This document shows, in pieces, positions 29,731 through 39,850 of a stretch of 64,000 nucleotides of DNA. The notes beneath the pieces are model-generated. The model was not told the origin of the DNA, ran no database searches, and saw only the letters and a list, made by a program, of their open reading frames with translations. The DNA comes from FEN-1297 sp963843605 (GTDB taxonomy: Bacteria > Bacteroidota > Ignavibacteria > Ignavibacteriales > Ignavibacteriaceae): NCBI GenBank assembly GCA_963843605.1, contig CAWJLA010000001.1, positions 372,001 to 436,000 of the forward strand, written 5' to 3'. The first letter of the stretch is position 1. Every line of letters starts with the position of its first letter. The translations under genes were made by a program, and so were the position numbers.

Positions 29731-30981
29731 TCATCTTGATTTGTAATGATAACATGCCAATACTTTTCTGTCGGTAGATTTGTCGTTTAAAACAAATACG
29801 TCGTATCTTTCACCTTTGGGATAAACACGCACAACAATATGACCGGAAAATGATTTATAATATTTTAGAAATTTTTTACTTAAAACCGTCTTATTGGCCG
29901 GATGCATAAAATTTGTAAACAGATCCCGCTCTCCGGGATAAACATCCTGACTTGTAATACGTCGTAACACTTCTTCATCCGGATGGTTAGCAGACCAGCT
30001 TTGTCCGATCCAAACTCTCGGACGGATAGTCCGGACAAAATATTCATTTTGTGAATCTCGGTTGCCGTGGTGATCGAGAGTTGCTACATCAACCGGACCG
30101 ATTACCGGTGCAGCCAAAGCTTCCATGCTATGAAAGTCACTACCGCCTATATAATTTATTCCCGGAATATCAGCACCCGTATAAAAATGGAATTTGCCGT
30201 AGCTGATTCTAATTCCGCATGCCAGATCATTTTCACCGGGATACTCGCCTTCTTTATATTTACGAATCGAAACCGTGGTATCCCAACTGCTGGCTATATC
30301 TCCGTCCGAGAATAAATTCTTAATTTCAAACTCCGGAAACGCTGCCGGATCATTTATTAATTCTATCTGGCTGGTTGAACCGACTTTGAATTTCTGATGT
30401 ATCATTCCGCCGGTTTTTGTCTTATAATCGATAAACTTCCAATATTCCTGGAAAGCGTTTAATATACCGGCAGCTTCACCGGTGGACTTTAATTCGGCCT
30501 GGACATTTGGGTCTTTGAAATTTACAGGCCAATCAAATCCTCTGTCGATCAGTATTTTTATTGGAATAATAGAACCCAATTCGGTAATTCCGGATAATTT
30601 ATATTTCCCTTCGGGATGTATTTTTACGGTGTTATCAAAATGTCCGAAATGATCGTCATGGTAATGAGTAATTAATGCATAATCAAGCTTTGCGTTTTTC
30701 CCATCGGGATGGAACTGAAAAATATAGTCGGCAATCCATTCTGCCGGGGTTTTGCTATTATCCGGTACAGCTGTCGATCTTCTCGCGGAATCAGTTGGGG
30801 GCAGGTCACCGGCATCAACCAATAACGTTGTTCCGTCGGGTAGGATATAAAACGCGGCATTTCCTCTTCCCGTATTAATAAAATGCATATCGAGATATCC
30901 TTTTTCCCATTTAGGCAACTGTTCCGTTTGTCCAAATAAAAGTGATGAAAATAAGAGAAGGATAATGGTAAACTTTTTCAT
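29731..30981 (-). CDS. Secreted metallo-beta-lactamase-fold hydrolase
   Basis: A 416-residue protein with a signal peptide (IILLLFSSLLFGQ). The metal-binding motif THYHDDHFGH places H106, H108, D110 and H111, and LLVDAGD precedes it, as in the ComEC/Rec2-type branch of the superfamily. Later elements TGADIPGINYIGGSDFHS and VATLDHHGNRDS supply the remaining metal ligands. The substrate is unknown. It sits 17 nt downstream of the GH106 gene and 153 nt upstream of GH38. A role in glycan work, for instance on a phosphoester or ester decoration or a lactone, is inference from context only. Confidence 0.88.
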   Translation of the reverse strand: MKKFTIILLLFSSLLFGQTEQLPKWEKGYLDMHFINTGRGNAAFYILPDGTTLLVDAGDLPPTDSARRSTAVPDNSKTPAEWIADYIFQFHPDGKNAKLDYALITHYHDDHFGHFDNTVKIHPEGKYKLSGITELGSIIPIKILIDRGFDWPVNFKDPNVQAELKSTGEAAGILNAFQEYWKFIDYKTKTGGMIHQKFKVGSTSQIELINDPAAFPEFEIKNLFSDGDIASSWDTTVSIRKYKEGEYPGENDLACGIRISYGKFHFYTGADIPGINYIGGSDFHSMEALAAPVIGPVDVATLDHHGNRDSQNEYFVRTIRPRVWIGQSWSANHPDEEVLRRITSQDVYPGERDLFTNFMHPANKTVLSKKFLKYYKSFSGHIVVRVYPKGERYDVFVLNDKSTDRKVLACYHYKSR

Positions 30982-30998
30982 AGCGAATATTCCTGATT

Positions 30999-33900
30999 TT
31001 ATCTGTCATTTAAAATAATTATTCCGGACCCGATTATCCTCACCGGGCCGAGAAGTCCGGATATTCTTAACGGATAGTCCTTCTTAAACTTTTCAATATT
31101 GGTTTTTGTAAATCTTTTTTCCGCAGGTAAAAACCGGTCGCCTATCAAACGGTTAGGCCAAAGGTTTGTAACGCTAATAATTAATTTGTTTTCGCCGGCT
31201 TTGACATATTTGGTTATATCGAGTATGAACGGCGGCATCCAGCTTACCCCAAGATTTACGCCGTTGACTTTTACTCCTGCCAATTCAAATACGTTGCCCA
31301 GGTCAAGGTAAAGTTTACGATTGCTAATTTGTTCTGTCGAAAGGGCAAATGTCTTTTTATAATCTGCCGTACCGGAAAAATATTTTATCCCCGGATTTCC
31401 CGAGTCAGTCCAGGAAATAAGTTTATCAAAAAAAGTTTTTTCAGGAGCTCCCCATCCTTCGGGGAAATTAACTTCCCATTTCCCACCGATCATGATAATC
31501 TCCGCGGAGTCACGAACATCGTTTAAAATTGTTTTACCATTCTGCTCAATCATTTTATAGCTCCCTGGACGAAAAGCTTCTAATAATAATTTCCCGTCAG
31601 ATTTTTCCAAATCGGCGGGAGGGAACATTTGCGGGGAATCCGGAATAATAGGGAAGATAGATTTGTTATTTCTTTGGAATGAAACGATATTAGAATTATT
31701 CGACTTTTTTCTGAAGATTATAAATTTCGAACCTTCAGGCTTAAACCGGAGAGAAACAATCGTATATCCGTTTTCCTGTCGAAATACAGCTGCATCTTCA
31801 ATTTTACCTGACATCGGATCCCAAATTTCCGGAACCTTGCCCGACACTCGGAATTTGCAGTCAACCCATTCATAACGATCAGGGAGAGTGGTAATATATC
31901 TGTATTTTGAATCATAAATTCCCTTGTGAGACAGACGATTCACAACAAAATAAATATCCGTATTTCTTTCCTTGCGGTGGATGTAATCCAGTTGGGTACT
32001 GTCCAGGCTGCTTTTATATGAGAAATCAGGGTTACTTCCCATTTCGTGGAGTATTTTTTTCAAAGATTTCCCCCAGAATATTTTTCCTTTTCCGAATTTA
32101 TTTTCGGTTATCTTTTTACCGTCGCATTTACCCCATAAGCTGTCGGCAATTATCCTGACCTCTTCATCGGAAGACCTGTAATTTTTTAGGCCGGTTGATT
32201 TTGTAGGTTTCTTTCCAACTACCGTTGCCCCGTCTTTTACCAGTTGTTCAATTTTTTTTAGCACTTCCAGAGTTATTGCCTCGCGGTCCGGCAAACGCAG
32301 TACATTGTAGCTCATTCCGTCCGGTAAGACTATCCGGCCGTTTTTTACGGACATTCTTTTTAAGATCACTTCGTCGTTGCATTCGTCATAATCATATCCA
32401 AAACCGAGCTCAGGATTTATTTTTTTCCTTCCCACAAAATTCGGGACATCATCGCCGTAATAAAAACAAACATCTGCTTTAAATAATCCGCAGCTCAACA
32501 TGAATGAGCAGCGGGAGAGATATTTGATAAAGTCTCTTGACTGATTCCACCAAGTTGTATTGGGATTAAGATGCGTTCCGGCAAAATATTCATTACCGGG
32601 CAAACCGAATTCTTTAGGAGAACTGGTAAAACAATGCCAGAAGAATCTGTTTATGCCCTCACAAAGACACCGGTCCATTACGCTTTTAAGATCTTTCGGA
32701 GATCTTTCCCATTGCGGACCGATGCTGGTAGGGCCTTCGCCGGCGACAAATTGTTTCCCGTAAATATGAGCTGCCGACGCGCTTTGTTTTATAAATAATC
32801 TTTGATCTTCGGTATAACGGTGGGTATTCGAACGGGCCCAAAATTCACCCATAGGAATATCGTTTCTGCCTAGACACTTTAATCCGTCTATCGGTGCGGC
32901 ATGAGGTCCGCCTGATTCAGGTTGAATCAGCAAACCGCGCTCGTGAGACAATTTTGCAAATTCGCCGTACATTCTATCAGCAATACAATCGCCGACCGTT
33001 TTCCTAAAATCATAAAGGAAACGATCCGATACCTCCCTGTTTTCTACAATTTGACCGGTAATCGCCGCAATATAAGGAATAGGGTCGTAACCCCGACGTT
33101 TAATAAATTCCTCGCGTAAATCTTCGGACCAGTTTACAACTCCCATTTCCCAGCTGTCGGTCATTAAATATTTCAACGATTTACCGATATATTTTTCCGC
33201 GCTTTTTAAGATAGGATCGACAGCTTTTTTATAGAATCTGTCAAAGGCCTTCGAACTTAAATGATCGAAAGACAATCCGGTGTAACCATCGCTTGCTGTG
33301 CTTACTTCAACTCCCTTTATAACATACCCGATTCGCAAAATCTTCCACTTGCCGGCAGGAATATTCCAATTAAGATTTCCGTTCGGATCCATAAATTTAG
33401 TTACATCGACAATTGAATCGAGCTTAACATCGTGATCACATGCTAACGAATCGTTTTCTTCCCTAAGTTTATAAAGCGGATATTCATCAAATCCGCTGAA
33501 TCGTTCGTTTAATGTTTTTAATTTCCAGTTCAGCAGATAAGGCTTTTCTTTCTGATTATGAATGCGGAATGCCTGCACGACTATATCATGATAATATTCT
33601 CCGGAAGGTTGGGCAAGGTGCTCATTAAATGATATTGGACCTCCAACAATAGTTTCGGTCCAGGCAATTTTCTTCAAAGCGTCTTTGGGAGTTACGGCTG
33701 GCCCGCCGGGATTCCAACCGCTCACAATATTCCAGCTCATTTCCAGACCGAGCCGCTGAGCTTCTTTAAGAGAAAAGGTAAATAATTTTATCCATTCCGG
33801 GCTGCCGAAATCCGGTCCGTGAGCCGTCTTTTTTGCAACTTCATAATTGGATGAGCCCGCATCATATATAAGCGCCCCTCCGAAACCTTTAGCTTTTAAC

Positions 33901-34130
33901 TCATCCAGATCACGCTTAATACTTTCCTTAGTTGCCATCGAATTTAACCACCACCAGAACACACGCGGTCGGGCATAGGAAGGCGGATTTCTAAATCCTT
34001 CTTCCAAACCGGCGCTAAAACTTGATGTGTCGCCGACACTGCATACAGCAGCCATACAGGCTGATCGCGAATTAAAATTTATTACCAGCAGACAAAAAAA
34101 TATTGATATTATTAATTTGTTTGTTCTCAA
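30999..34130 (-). CDS. GH106-like alpha-L-rhamnosidase
   Basis: A 1043-residue secreted protein, the usual length for GH106. After the signal peptide come GFRNPPSYARPRVFWWWLN and SIKRDLDELKAKGFGGALIYDAG, the hallmark start of the GH106 barrel; then EMSWNIVSGWNPGGPAV, YLMTDSWEMGVVNW with acidic residues in the active-site region, and QFVAGEGPTSIGPQWER. An internal region has a glutamine-amidotransferase-like fold (LPDREAITLEVLKKIEQL). The C-terminus is a GH2-type sugar-binding sandwich (YLDLGNVFELAGVKVNG, VTNLWPNRLIGDR). GH106 enzymes cleave alpha-L-rhamnose from rhamnogalacturonans. This agrees with the GH78 gene nearby. It is 44 nt downstream of the esterase. Confidence 0.88.
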   Translation of the reverse strand: MRTNKLIISIFFCLLVINFNSRSACMAAVCSVGDTSSFSAGLEEGFRNPPSYARPRVFWWWLNSMATKESIKRDLDELKAKGFGGALIYDAGSSNYEVAKKTAHGPDFGSPEWIKLFTFSLKEAQRLGLEMSWNIVSGWNPGGPAVTPKDALKKIAWTETIVGGPISFNEHLAQPSGEYYHDIVVQAFRIHNQKEKPYLLNWKLKTLNERFSGFDEYPLYKLREENDSLACDHDVKLDSIVDVTKFMDPNGNLNWNIPAGKWKILRIGYVIKGVEVSTASDGYTGLSFDHLSSKAFDRFYKKAVDPILKSAEKYIGKSLKYLMTDSWEMGVVNWSEDLREEFIKRRGYDPIPYIAAITGQIVENREVSDRFLYDFRKTVGDCIADRMYGEFAKLSHERGLLIQPESGGPHAAPIDGLKCLGRNDIPMGEFWARSNTHRYTEDQRLFIKQSASAAHIYGKQFVAGEGPTSIGPQWERSPKDLKSVMDRCLCEGINRFFWHCFTSSPKEFGLPGNEYFAGTHLNPNTTWWNQSRDFIKYLSRCSFMLSCGLFKADVCFYYGDDVPNFVGRKKINPELGFGYDYDECNDEVILKRMSVKNGRIVLPDGMSYNVLRLPDREAITLEVLKKIEQLVKDGATVVGKKPTKSTGLKNYRSSDEEVRIIADSLWGKCDGKKITENKFGKGKIFWGKSLKKILHEMGSNPDFSYKSSLDSTQLDYIHRKERNTDIYFVVNRLSHKGIYDSKYRYITTLPDRYEWVDCKFRVSGKVPEIWDPMSGKIEDAAVFRQENGYTIVSLRFKPEGSKFIIFRKKSNNSNIVSFQRNNKSIFPIIPDSPQMFPPADLEKSDGKLLLEAFRPGSYKMIEQNGKTILNDVRDSAEIIMIGGKWEVNFPEGWGAPEKTFFDKLISWTDSGNPGIKYFSGTADYKKTFALSTEQISNRKLYLDLGNVFELAGVKVNGVNLGVSWMPPFILDITKYVKAGENKLIISVTNLWPNRLIGDRFLPAEKRFTKTNIEKFKKDYPLRISGLLGPVRIIGSGIIILNDR

Positions 34131-34174
34131 TTTTATTCCGTCTTAGCTTTATCTATTCAGATAAAAAATATCTT

Positions 34175-35890
34175 TTATTTATACATCCATTTTACCGGTA
34201 ATTGATCACTAGGAGTCTTGCTCAAAATATATTTTCCCATTTCCTCAACAAGATGATAATTATTCATAGGCCGCCATCCGTGTCCTTTCATCGGTCTGCC
34301 ATACTCAAATGAACCCTCGTAATAAGGGTTATTGGTTTTTTCCAAGAAGTTCTGCATTTTATATACGGCAAGATTAAGATAAAGATTATCCATATCGCCG
34401 CAATAGAAATGAAGTTTTCCTTTCAATTTTTCTCCAAGCGTCGACCAATTGGATTCCATATAATATCTCAAATCGTAATTATGTTCCTTCATGTACTCCG
34501 CAACGGAGTGATCAATTTTTCCGGAAACAGGATCCCAAAGAGGTTTAGGATAACCGTCTGAGCCTACCGGTCCGAATACAGCATCCCAAATGTCAAGCTG
34601 TTCGCACGACCTGCCTTTGCTTCCCAAAACGCTTTCATAATAACTTTGCTCGAGAATTGTGTTTATAGTTTGTCCGTAATTTGTTCTTTCCATCGGTCTC
34701 TCAAGAGTTTTCCAAATTCCGTCATTTATATGGAAGGCATTATCGTCGCCGTAGATATTAATAACGCCATAATTTGTAAAATCAACCGGGTCCGGAAAGA
34801 ATATCCATGCTCCGCCGAAAAAGTCCGGATGATAAACCTGTAATGCCAATGCTTCCCACCCGCCGGTTGAACCGCCGCTTAAAACACGGGCGTAGGACTT
34901 TTTTATTATCCTAAAATTATTTTCAATATAAGGTATAAGTTCATTTATAATCGCATCTCCGTAAGGGCCGTTGTTCGCGGAATTAACCGCATATGAATCA
35001 TCATAAAACGGAGTAGGGTGCTGTAATGTAACGCAAATCATTCTTGGAAAATTCTCGGAAATCCAATTTTGATAAAATTCATAACCTGTCTCATCCGAAT
35101 TTCTTAATCGGCGAGCTCGTTCGGCTTCGGTTTCATGAACTTCTTCGGTAGAAAAACCGTGCGGCGGATATAATACGAAATGAGTCTGCTCATATTCTAC
35201 CGGATAATATACATCCGGATGTTCATCATAACCTTTGGGAAGAAGAACCGTTGCACCGATATAAATAGGTTGTCCCCAAAACTTTGAAAGCAGTCCGCTT
35301 TTGATCTTTATATGCTTAACCCACTTCGTGTCTTCTGGAAGTTTTATCTCGGGAATTATTTTATCGAGAACAATTTTGCATCGCAGACCAATTTTAGGAT
35401 CCCAGTGAATTTTTTGAACATCGCTATAGAAATTACCCGGCGATATATTGAATTTTTGTCCTTCCCACTTATCGAGATGAGCCCAAATTGTATGACCATC
35501 AGAACGATTAAACTTAGTATATAAATTGAAGAGAGCCTGAACATAATAATCACCGGCAGGAAAATCTTTCAGGCTTTTTACCGGATAGCCCGGTACATCT
35601 TCGCCGATTACCGTAAATTCATCCGGTTTAAGTTGCTCTTCATCTTTACCAAATACCGGCGGACTTGGTCTTTTTTGCAGCCGCGGTTCGGTGTCCCCTT
35701 TTTTTGAGACAAACAAAAATATCCTGCCAGTAACCGGCTGTGTTTCCAGTTTGGAAGAAAATAAGATTTTAAACTTTATACCTGTGTTTTTTCCCTGAGC
35801 TTGGGTAACATTTAAATAATTAAATGTATAAAAAAGTACGAGAGCAATTCCTGCTCTCGATAAGGTTTTCTTTAATAAAAATATTTTCAT
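34175..35890 (-). CDS. Secreted alpha/beta-hydrolase esterase
   Basis: A 571-residue protein of the putative-esterase (esterase D/enterochelin-esterase-like) family. Residues about 30-185 are a beta-rich N-terminal domain. The hydrolase fold follows (IYIGATVLLPKGYDEHPD). The nucleophile elbow VLSGGSTGGWEAL places Ser at about residue 341, and the fold continues to MKGHGWRPMNNYH, in which a His is the likely third catalytic residue. Such enzymes in glycan clusters remove acetyl or feruloyl groups, though this is not determined here. It lies 45 nt downstream of the broken glucosidase gene and 44 nt upstream of GH106. Confidence 0.85.
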   Translation of the reverse strand: MKIFLLKKTLSRAGIALVLFYTFNYLNVTQAQGKNTGIKFKILFSSKLETQPVTGRIFLFVSKKGDTEPRLQKRPSPPVFGKDEEQLKPDEFTVIGEDVPGYPVKSLKDFPAGDYYVQALFNLYTKFNRSDGHTIWAHLDKWEGQKFNISPGNFYSDVQKIHWDPKIGLRCKIVLDKIIPEIKLPEDTKWVKHIKIKSGLLSKFWGQPIYIGATVLLPKGYDEHPDVYYPVEYEQTHFVLYPPHGFSTEEVHETEAERARRLRNSDETGYEFYQNWISENFPRMICVTLQHPTPFYDDSYAVNSANNGPYGDAIINELIPYIENNFRIIKKSYARVLSGGSTGGWEALALQVYHPDFFGGAWIFFPDPVDFTNYGVINIYGDDNAFHINDGIWKTLERPMERTNYGQTINTILEQSYYESVLGSKGRSCEQLDIWDAVFGPVGSDGYPKPLWDPVSGKIDHSVAEYMKEHNYDLRYYMESNWSTLGEKLKGKLHFYCGDMDNLYLNLAVYKMQNFLEKTNNPYYEGSFEYGRPMKGHGWRPMNNYHLVEEMGKYILSKTPSDQLPVKWMYK

Positions 35891-35935
35891 TTACGATACT
35901 TTATACATCATGAAGAGGTATATCTCAATTTTTCA

Positions 35936-37288
35936 TCATTTTCTTATGATTGATAATTTTCCGTGCTTAGTATTTTCAATTGGGACATCTATGCTTAGTG
36001 TTCCCTGAGCCAGAGATTTATATGAAATATTTTTCCCGTTCCATTTAACCTCGTACCGGTAATTCGGATTCATACAGGCAACTACCGATGCCACCGGATT
36101 ATTATCGTCGTATGCTGTCAGGTCGGCAGAGAATTTGCTGAAATTGTCTTCGAACTTTTTATTCTCTGTCCACAAATCAAAACCTGTAGTGAAATTACCC
36201 GGACGGAAGTAAGTGGAATACCACATTATTACCGGTGCGGATAAACTACCGAACATATGCCATCCCGCGCCGCGTCCGGTTTCTATAATAAAATGTTCCA
36301 TGCAGTTATATGAAGTTTCGACTTCGTTTTTCCAGATATCCAAAGCCCGGGTAGCAATTTTAAAGGCGAAGTCGGATTGCCCCAGATCAAGCATAGTTTT
36401 CCAGAAAAACCATTGATGTGCCATCCATACGGTTCCGTTCCAATAACCGTCAACTCTATAATATGGAGCAGACTGGTCTACCGCTGAAAGTCCGGCGGTT
36501 GACCAAAGGTGATTACTTGACTCAAGAGACGAGAGAATTTTTTCTTTCTGCTCCGGAGTACAAATTCCGGCAATCAGCGGATATGCCCCATCGAACGTCA
36601 TATCATAATTTATTTTATTGTCGTACTTAAGAATGTGCAGAGGATTTCCATTTTTATCATGAACAACGTAACCGAAATAGCCGGATTTATCATCCCATGA
36701 ATATTTCTGAAGTGCGTTTGTAAATATTTTTATATCGTTGTCATAAGCCTTGATATCTTCCTTTTTTCCAAGAAATTCGGCAATCATTTTCAATATTTTC
36801 GCCGTTCTAATTTCCTGTGCGGTTGTTATAACCGGAGCAACTGTTTCTTCCAAGTTATTATTATGCGTAAATAATTGAGGAGGCAGATCATCCCAGCCTC
36901 CGGAGTTGTAAAAATAATCCCAGGTTTTCAGAATATTAGATTTCAACGAACGGGTTGTTGAACTGCCGAGTCTTCCTGCCATAAACTCATGATACTGTTT
37001 TAAGCGGGGGTAAAAATATTCAAGTAATGGTTTTGATTGAGTCTTATTCCATAATTCCAGCAGCAAATACTGCTGTGTAGGAACGGGTGAACCATGTAGG
37101 ATAAACGCCGATTGAGCTCCGGGATTTTGGACATAAGTATTTAAACTTTCAATTGCGTTCAGAGTACTGCTCTGCAGCATTCCCATACCGGTGAAACCAG
37201 CATCCCACGTATACAAGGCAATCCCACCATCTACCCGGTACAACAAGACGAACATATTTTTTCTGCATATAAACTGGATATACCACAT
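35936..37288 (-). pseudogene. Broken GH63/GH37-like glucosidase, C-terminal (alpha/alpha)6 part
   Basis: About 440 residues of an (alpha/alpha)6-barrel glycosidase of the GH63/GH37 (glucosidase/trehalase-like) type: YTWDAGFTGMGMLQSS, GGWDDLPPQLFTHNNN, RVDGYWNGTVWMAHQWFFW and IIETGRGAGWHMFGSLSAP. The first 25 or so residues of the open frame (before YTWDAGF) are frame-shifted nonsense, so its ATG at 37288 is not a true start. The family acts on alpha-glucosides or mannosylglycerate-type substrates; which one cannot be told. The C-terminal half is otherwise intact, so the damage looks recent or is a sequencing artefact. Confidence 0.75.
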
Positions 37289-37783
37289 TGCTGTTGAGCG
37301 TTGCGTTCATACGTTCAATACTGAATTTATATTTTTCACCTGCCGGATTTCCATCCATATTAACAATGTGTTGTTTTGCTGCCAGATATATGCTCTTCGT
37401 ACTTATCCTTGGAATTATTCATCTTTTCCAGAAATTTTTCTACTTCTTCTTTAGTTCCGCTGCAAACTACCGCATATATAGTCTTTGTTGATTTCGGCTG
37501 CATTACAACTAGGACGTAAGAATACGTTCGTGTAATGCCCTTTGCCTTCCCCGTGAAAGACCGTTTCGACATGTTCATTAACCTCACGCTTAAAAAAGTC
37601 GGAAAGATCACGGCAGTACCATTCGCGAATCTTAAACAGATCAAATTGCCACAGCAATCCGTAATAAACATTTGTGTCTTCATACTTAAGAATAATGGAA
37701 TTCTTTACGGGCCCGGTGATGATTTTCGGGACAGGGTTCCAATCTTTTAACTTAAATTGAATCTTACTCGGCCGAATCGGATT
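37289..37783 (-). pseudogene. Broken GH63/GH37-like glucosidase, middle part with several frameshifts
   Basis: The reading frame after the TAG gives YYGLLWQFDLFKIREWYC and EGKGHYTNVFLRPS, then shifts into MQPKSTKTIYAVVCSGTKEE, then shifts again into EKYKFSIERMNATLNSN and RLVVPGRWWDCL. It shifts a third time within the family motif WWD-C-L/Y-T-W-D-A-G-F, the second half of which is in the next entry. Each piece matches what the family expects in order, so at least three indels separate them. Confidence 0.7.
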
Positions 37784-38737
37784 CTACCACAACGAATCCG
37801 TCAATTGAACACCACCCCCTCCGTTAGAGGTCAAAGTAAATTCATGTGTCCCCTTTTCAAGTTTTCCAATTCTAACGGTATCTAAAGCAAAATCACCGGA
37901 AGAATTAAATGTAATTTGTTTGTCTGCCATTCCTGAAAGTTTAAAGGATATACTTAGAGTCGAATCCAATTTATATCTTATAAGAAGCAGAGCATCATTG
38001 AAATCTTTTTCCACATTTATTTTGTATGCAACATAATCGCCTTTATCCGAGCCAAATCCTTCCCCTATTCCGGATCCGTTCACAAAGCCGTTAGCTCTAA
38101 TTTCTCCGCGCATGAATCCGTCATAAACAAGGTTATCGGTCGGTCTTGTCTTGAAAAACTTTAGATCTTTATAATTAAGCGCGTCAAACCATTGAGAGCC
38201 CTCAGGTAAGGTTACAAGAGCCGGATATAGCGGGATATAATAAGTATATTCCGTAACGGTCGGAAAATTCATCGAGGCCATGAAATGCAGTGCGAGGTTT
38301 TCATTTTCGTTTGTATTGTTAACGCACTCGATCCTGATTAAACGGGACATCGGATTTATTTTTGAATAAGAAATATCTGTGTAAACCTGATCTTTCCATT
38401 CCAGCTCATGCCGGAAACTGAAATAATCCAAATCGGGAGAAGCATCCCAAGGATGATAATCATTTTCATAAAGAACATTTGGTACATCGACTTTTCTTCT
38501 GTAAAAACCGGGAAAAACACTTAAGTCGAATCTAAGTCCGCTTTTCATATCCGGAATATGCGAAATCCCTATATAACGTTTTGTATACGGACCCCAGGCA
38601 GGGAGACTGACATCATGTGTATCGTTTAATTTATTTAATAACTCGGAGTTAATAACCGATTGTGAATATATTTTACTTCTAAAAGGAAACAGTAAAATAA
38701 TTATTAATAGTAATTGATACATTTTTGCTAATTTCAT
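37784..38737 (-). pseudogene. Broken GH63/GH37-like glucosidase, N-terminal part
   Basis: The N-terminal 317 residues of a secreted glycosidase (signal peptide LLLIIILLFPFRSKIYS). It has a beta-sandwich domain (GPYTKRYIGISHIPD, SGLRFDLSVFPGFYRRKVDVPN, PLYPALVTLPEGSQWFDAL). The frame ends in an in-frame TAG (37784-37786), and the same frame continues straight after it with a natural-looking sequence (KIQFKLKDWNPVPK), so the gene is interrupted by a nonsense codon. The remainder is split by frameshifts (next two entries). It is placed between the ROK kinase (112 nt upstream) and the esterase in the operon. Confidence 0.75.
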
Positions 38738-38849
38738 TTTAAGTAATTTTCCTTTCCAAAATTCAAATTATTTTGTTTTTCATTTCACTTTATCCGATAA
38801 TTTGCATTTCAACATCAATATTAAAATTGAAACGTGAAATAACTCGAAT

Positions 38850-39818
38850 TCAGTTTTCTTCAATTTTAAGCGCTACACACAACGCAGCTAAATCTCCGAC
38901 TTTTTCACCTAGCTCGGCACCGACAATCTTACAATCCTTAGCGGCTTGGGATAAAGCTTCCGCTTCTATTATTTTTCTAGCCGGTTCAAATAATAAGTTG
39001 CCCAGCCTTACCCCCATACTCCCGATTATGATAAGTTCGGGATTTAGAATATCTATTAGTATTGAAAGACCCTTTCCTAAATATGTCCCGCTTTTCTCCA
39101 CTACTTTAAGAGCAAGAGCGTCACCGCCTTTTGCCAACTCAACAACATCGCGTCCGGTAATTTCACCGGGCTCTTTATATTTTTTCAGCATTTCAGTTCT
39201 GCCTATCTCTTCACTTAAGCACAATAACTCTACAGCCATCATTTGGGACAGGCCGGTACCGCTGCAAAAACCTTCAAAGGAACCTCTCTTGTAATAGCCG
39301 ACAGGTCCGTCTTCGGCAAGACGAATGTGCCCAACCTCTCCTCCCAAATCATTAGTTCCTTTGTAAAGTTTTCCGTCGAGAATTATTCCCGCACCCAGGC
39401 CGGTACCGAAAGTAAGGAATACCAAATTACGTTTCCCCTTTCCGGCACCGTATTTCCATTCGGCAAGCGCACCTGCATTCGCGTCATTTTCCAAAAAAGT
39501 TGGAATTTTAAATTCACTTTTAAATGCCTGCACTATCGGCACCTCATCCCATCCGGTTAAATTCGGAGGAGAAAGAATAAATCCTTTTTTACTGTCCAGC
39601 GGTCCGCCGCAACTTATTCCCATTGATTCGATTTTATATTTAGCTATAAAAGGGGCTATAATTAACTTCATTCTGTCAAATGAATACTTCCAGGCATTTT
39701 GACCTACAATTGTGGCATACTGCTCTCTTTCAACAATGCGTCCGTCTTTGGTTATCACCGATATTGCGGTACTTGTTCCTCCGATATCGATTCCTATGTA
39801 TAAATTTTTATTCTCCAT
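38850..39818 (-). CDS. ROK-family sugar kinase lacking the cysteine zinc motif
   Basis: A 322-residue cytoplasmic kinase. ATP-binding YIGIDIGGTSTAISVI is at the N-terminus. The sugar site shows FLENDANAGALAEW and the motif GGEVGHIRL with conserved Glu and His. ROK kinases normally have a C-x-C-G-x-x-G-C-x-E zinc site after G-H; here the segment reads DGPVGYYKRGSFEGFC, with none of the three ligand cysteines in place. The substrate could be glucose, mannose, fructose or N-acetylated sugars. Because the operon releases mannose and GlcNAc, a manno- or hexokinase role is plausible. It starts 32 nt downstream of the MFS permease gene, so uptake and phosphorylation are coupled. Confidence 0.9.
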   Translation of the reverse strand: MENKNLYIGIDIGGTSTAISVITKDGRIVEREQYATIVGQNAWKYSFDRMKLIIAPFIAKYKIESMGISCGGPLDSKKGFILSPPNLTGWDEVPIVQAFKSEFKIPTFLENDANAGALAEWKYGAGKGKRNLVFLTFGTGLGAGIILDGKLYKGTNDLGGEVGHIRLAEDGPVGYYKRGSFEGFCSGTGLSQMMAVELLCLSEEIGRTEMLKKYKEPGEITGRDVVELAKGGDALALKVVEKSGTYLGKGLSILIDILNPELIIIGSMGVRLGNLLFEPARKIIEAEALSQAAKDCKIVGAELGEKVGDLAALCVALKIEEN

Positions 39819-39850
39819 ATAATCCTAATGTTGCTCAAGACGCAAAGTAA

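Noticed and set aside
37784..37786. Possible recoding of the TAG in the glucosidase gene (read-through or pyrrolysine)
   Set aside because: The same gene has several frameshifts downstream, so a simple pseudogene or sequence error explains it better.
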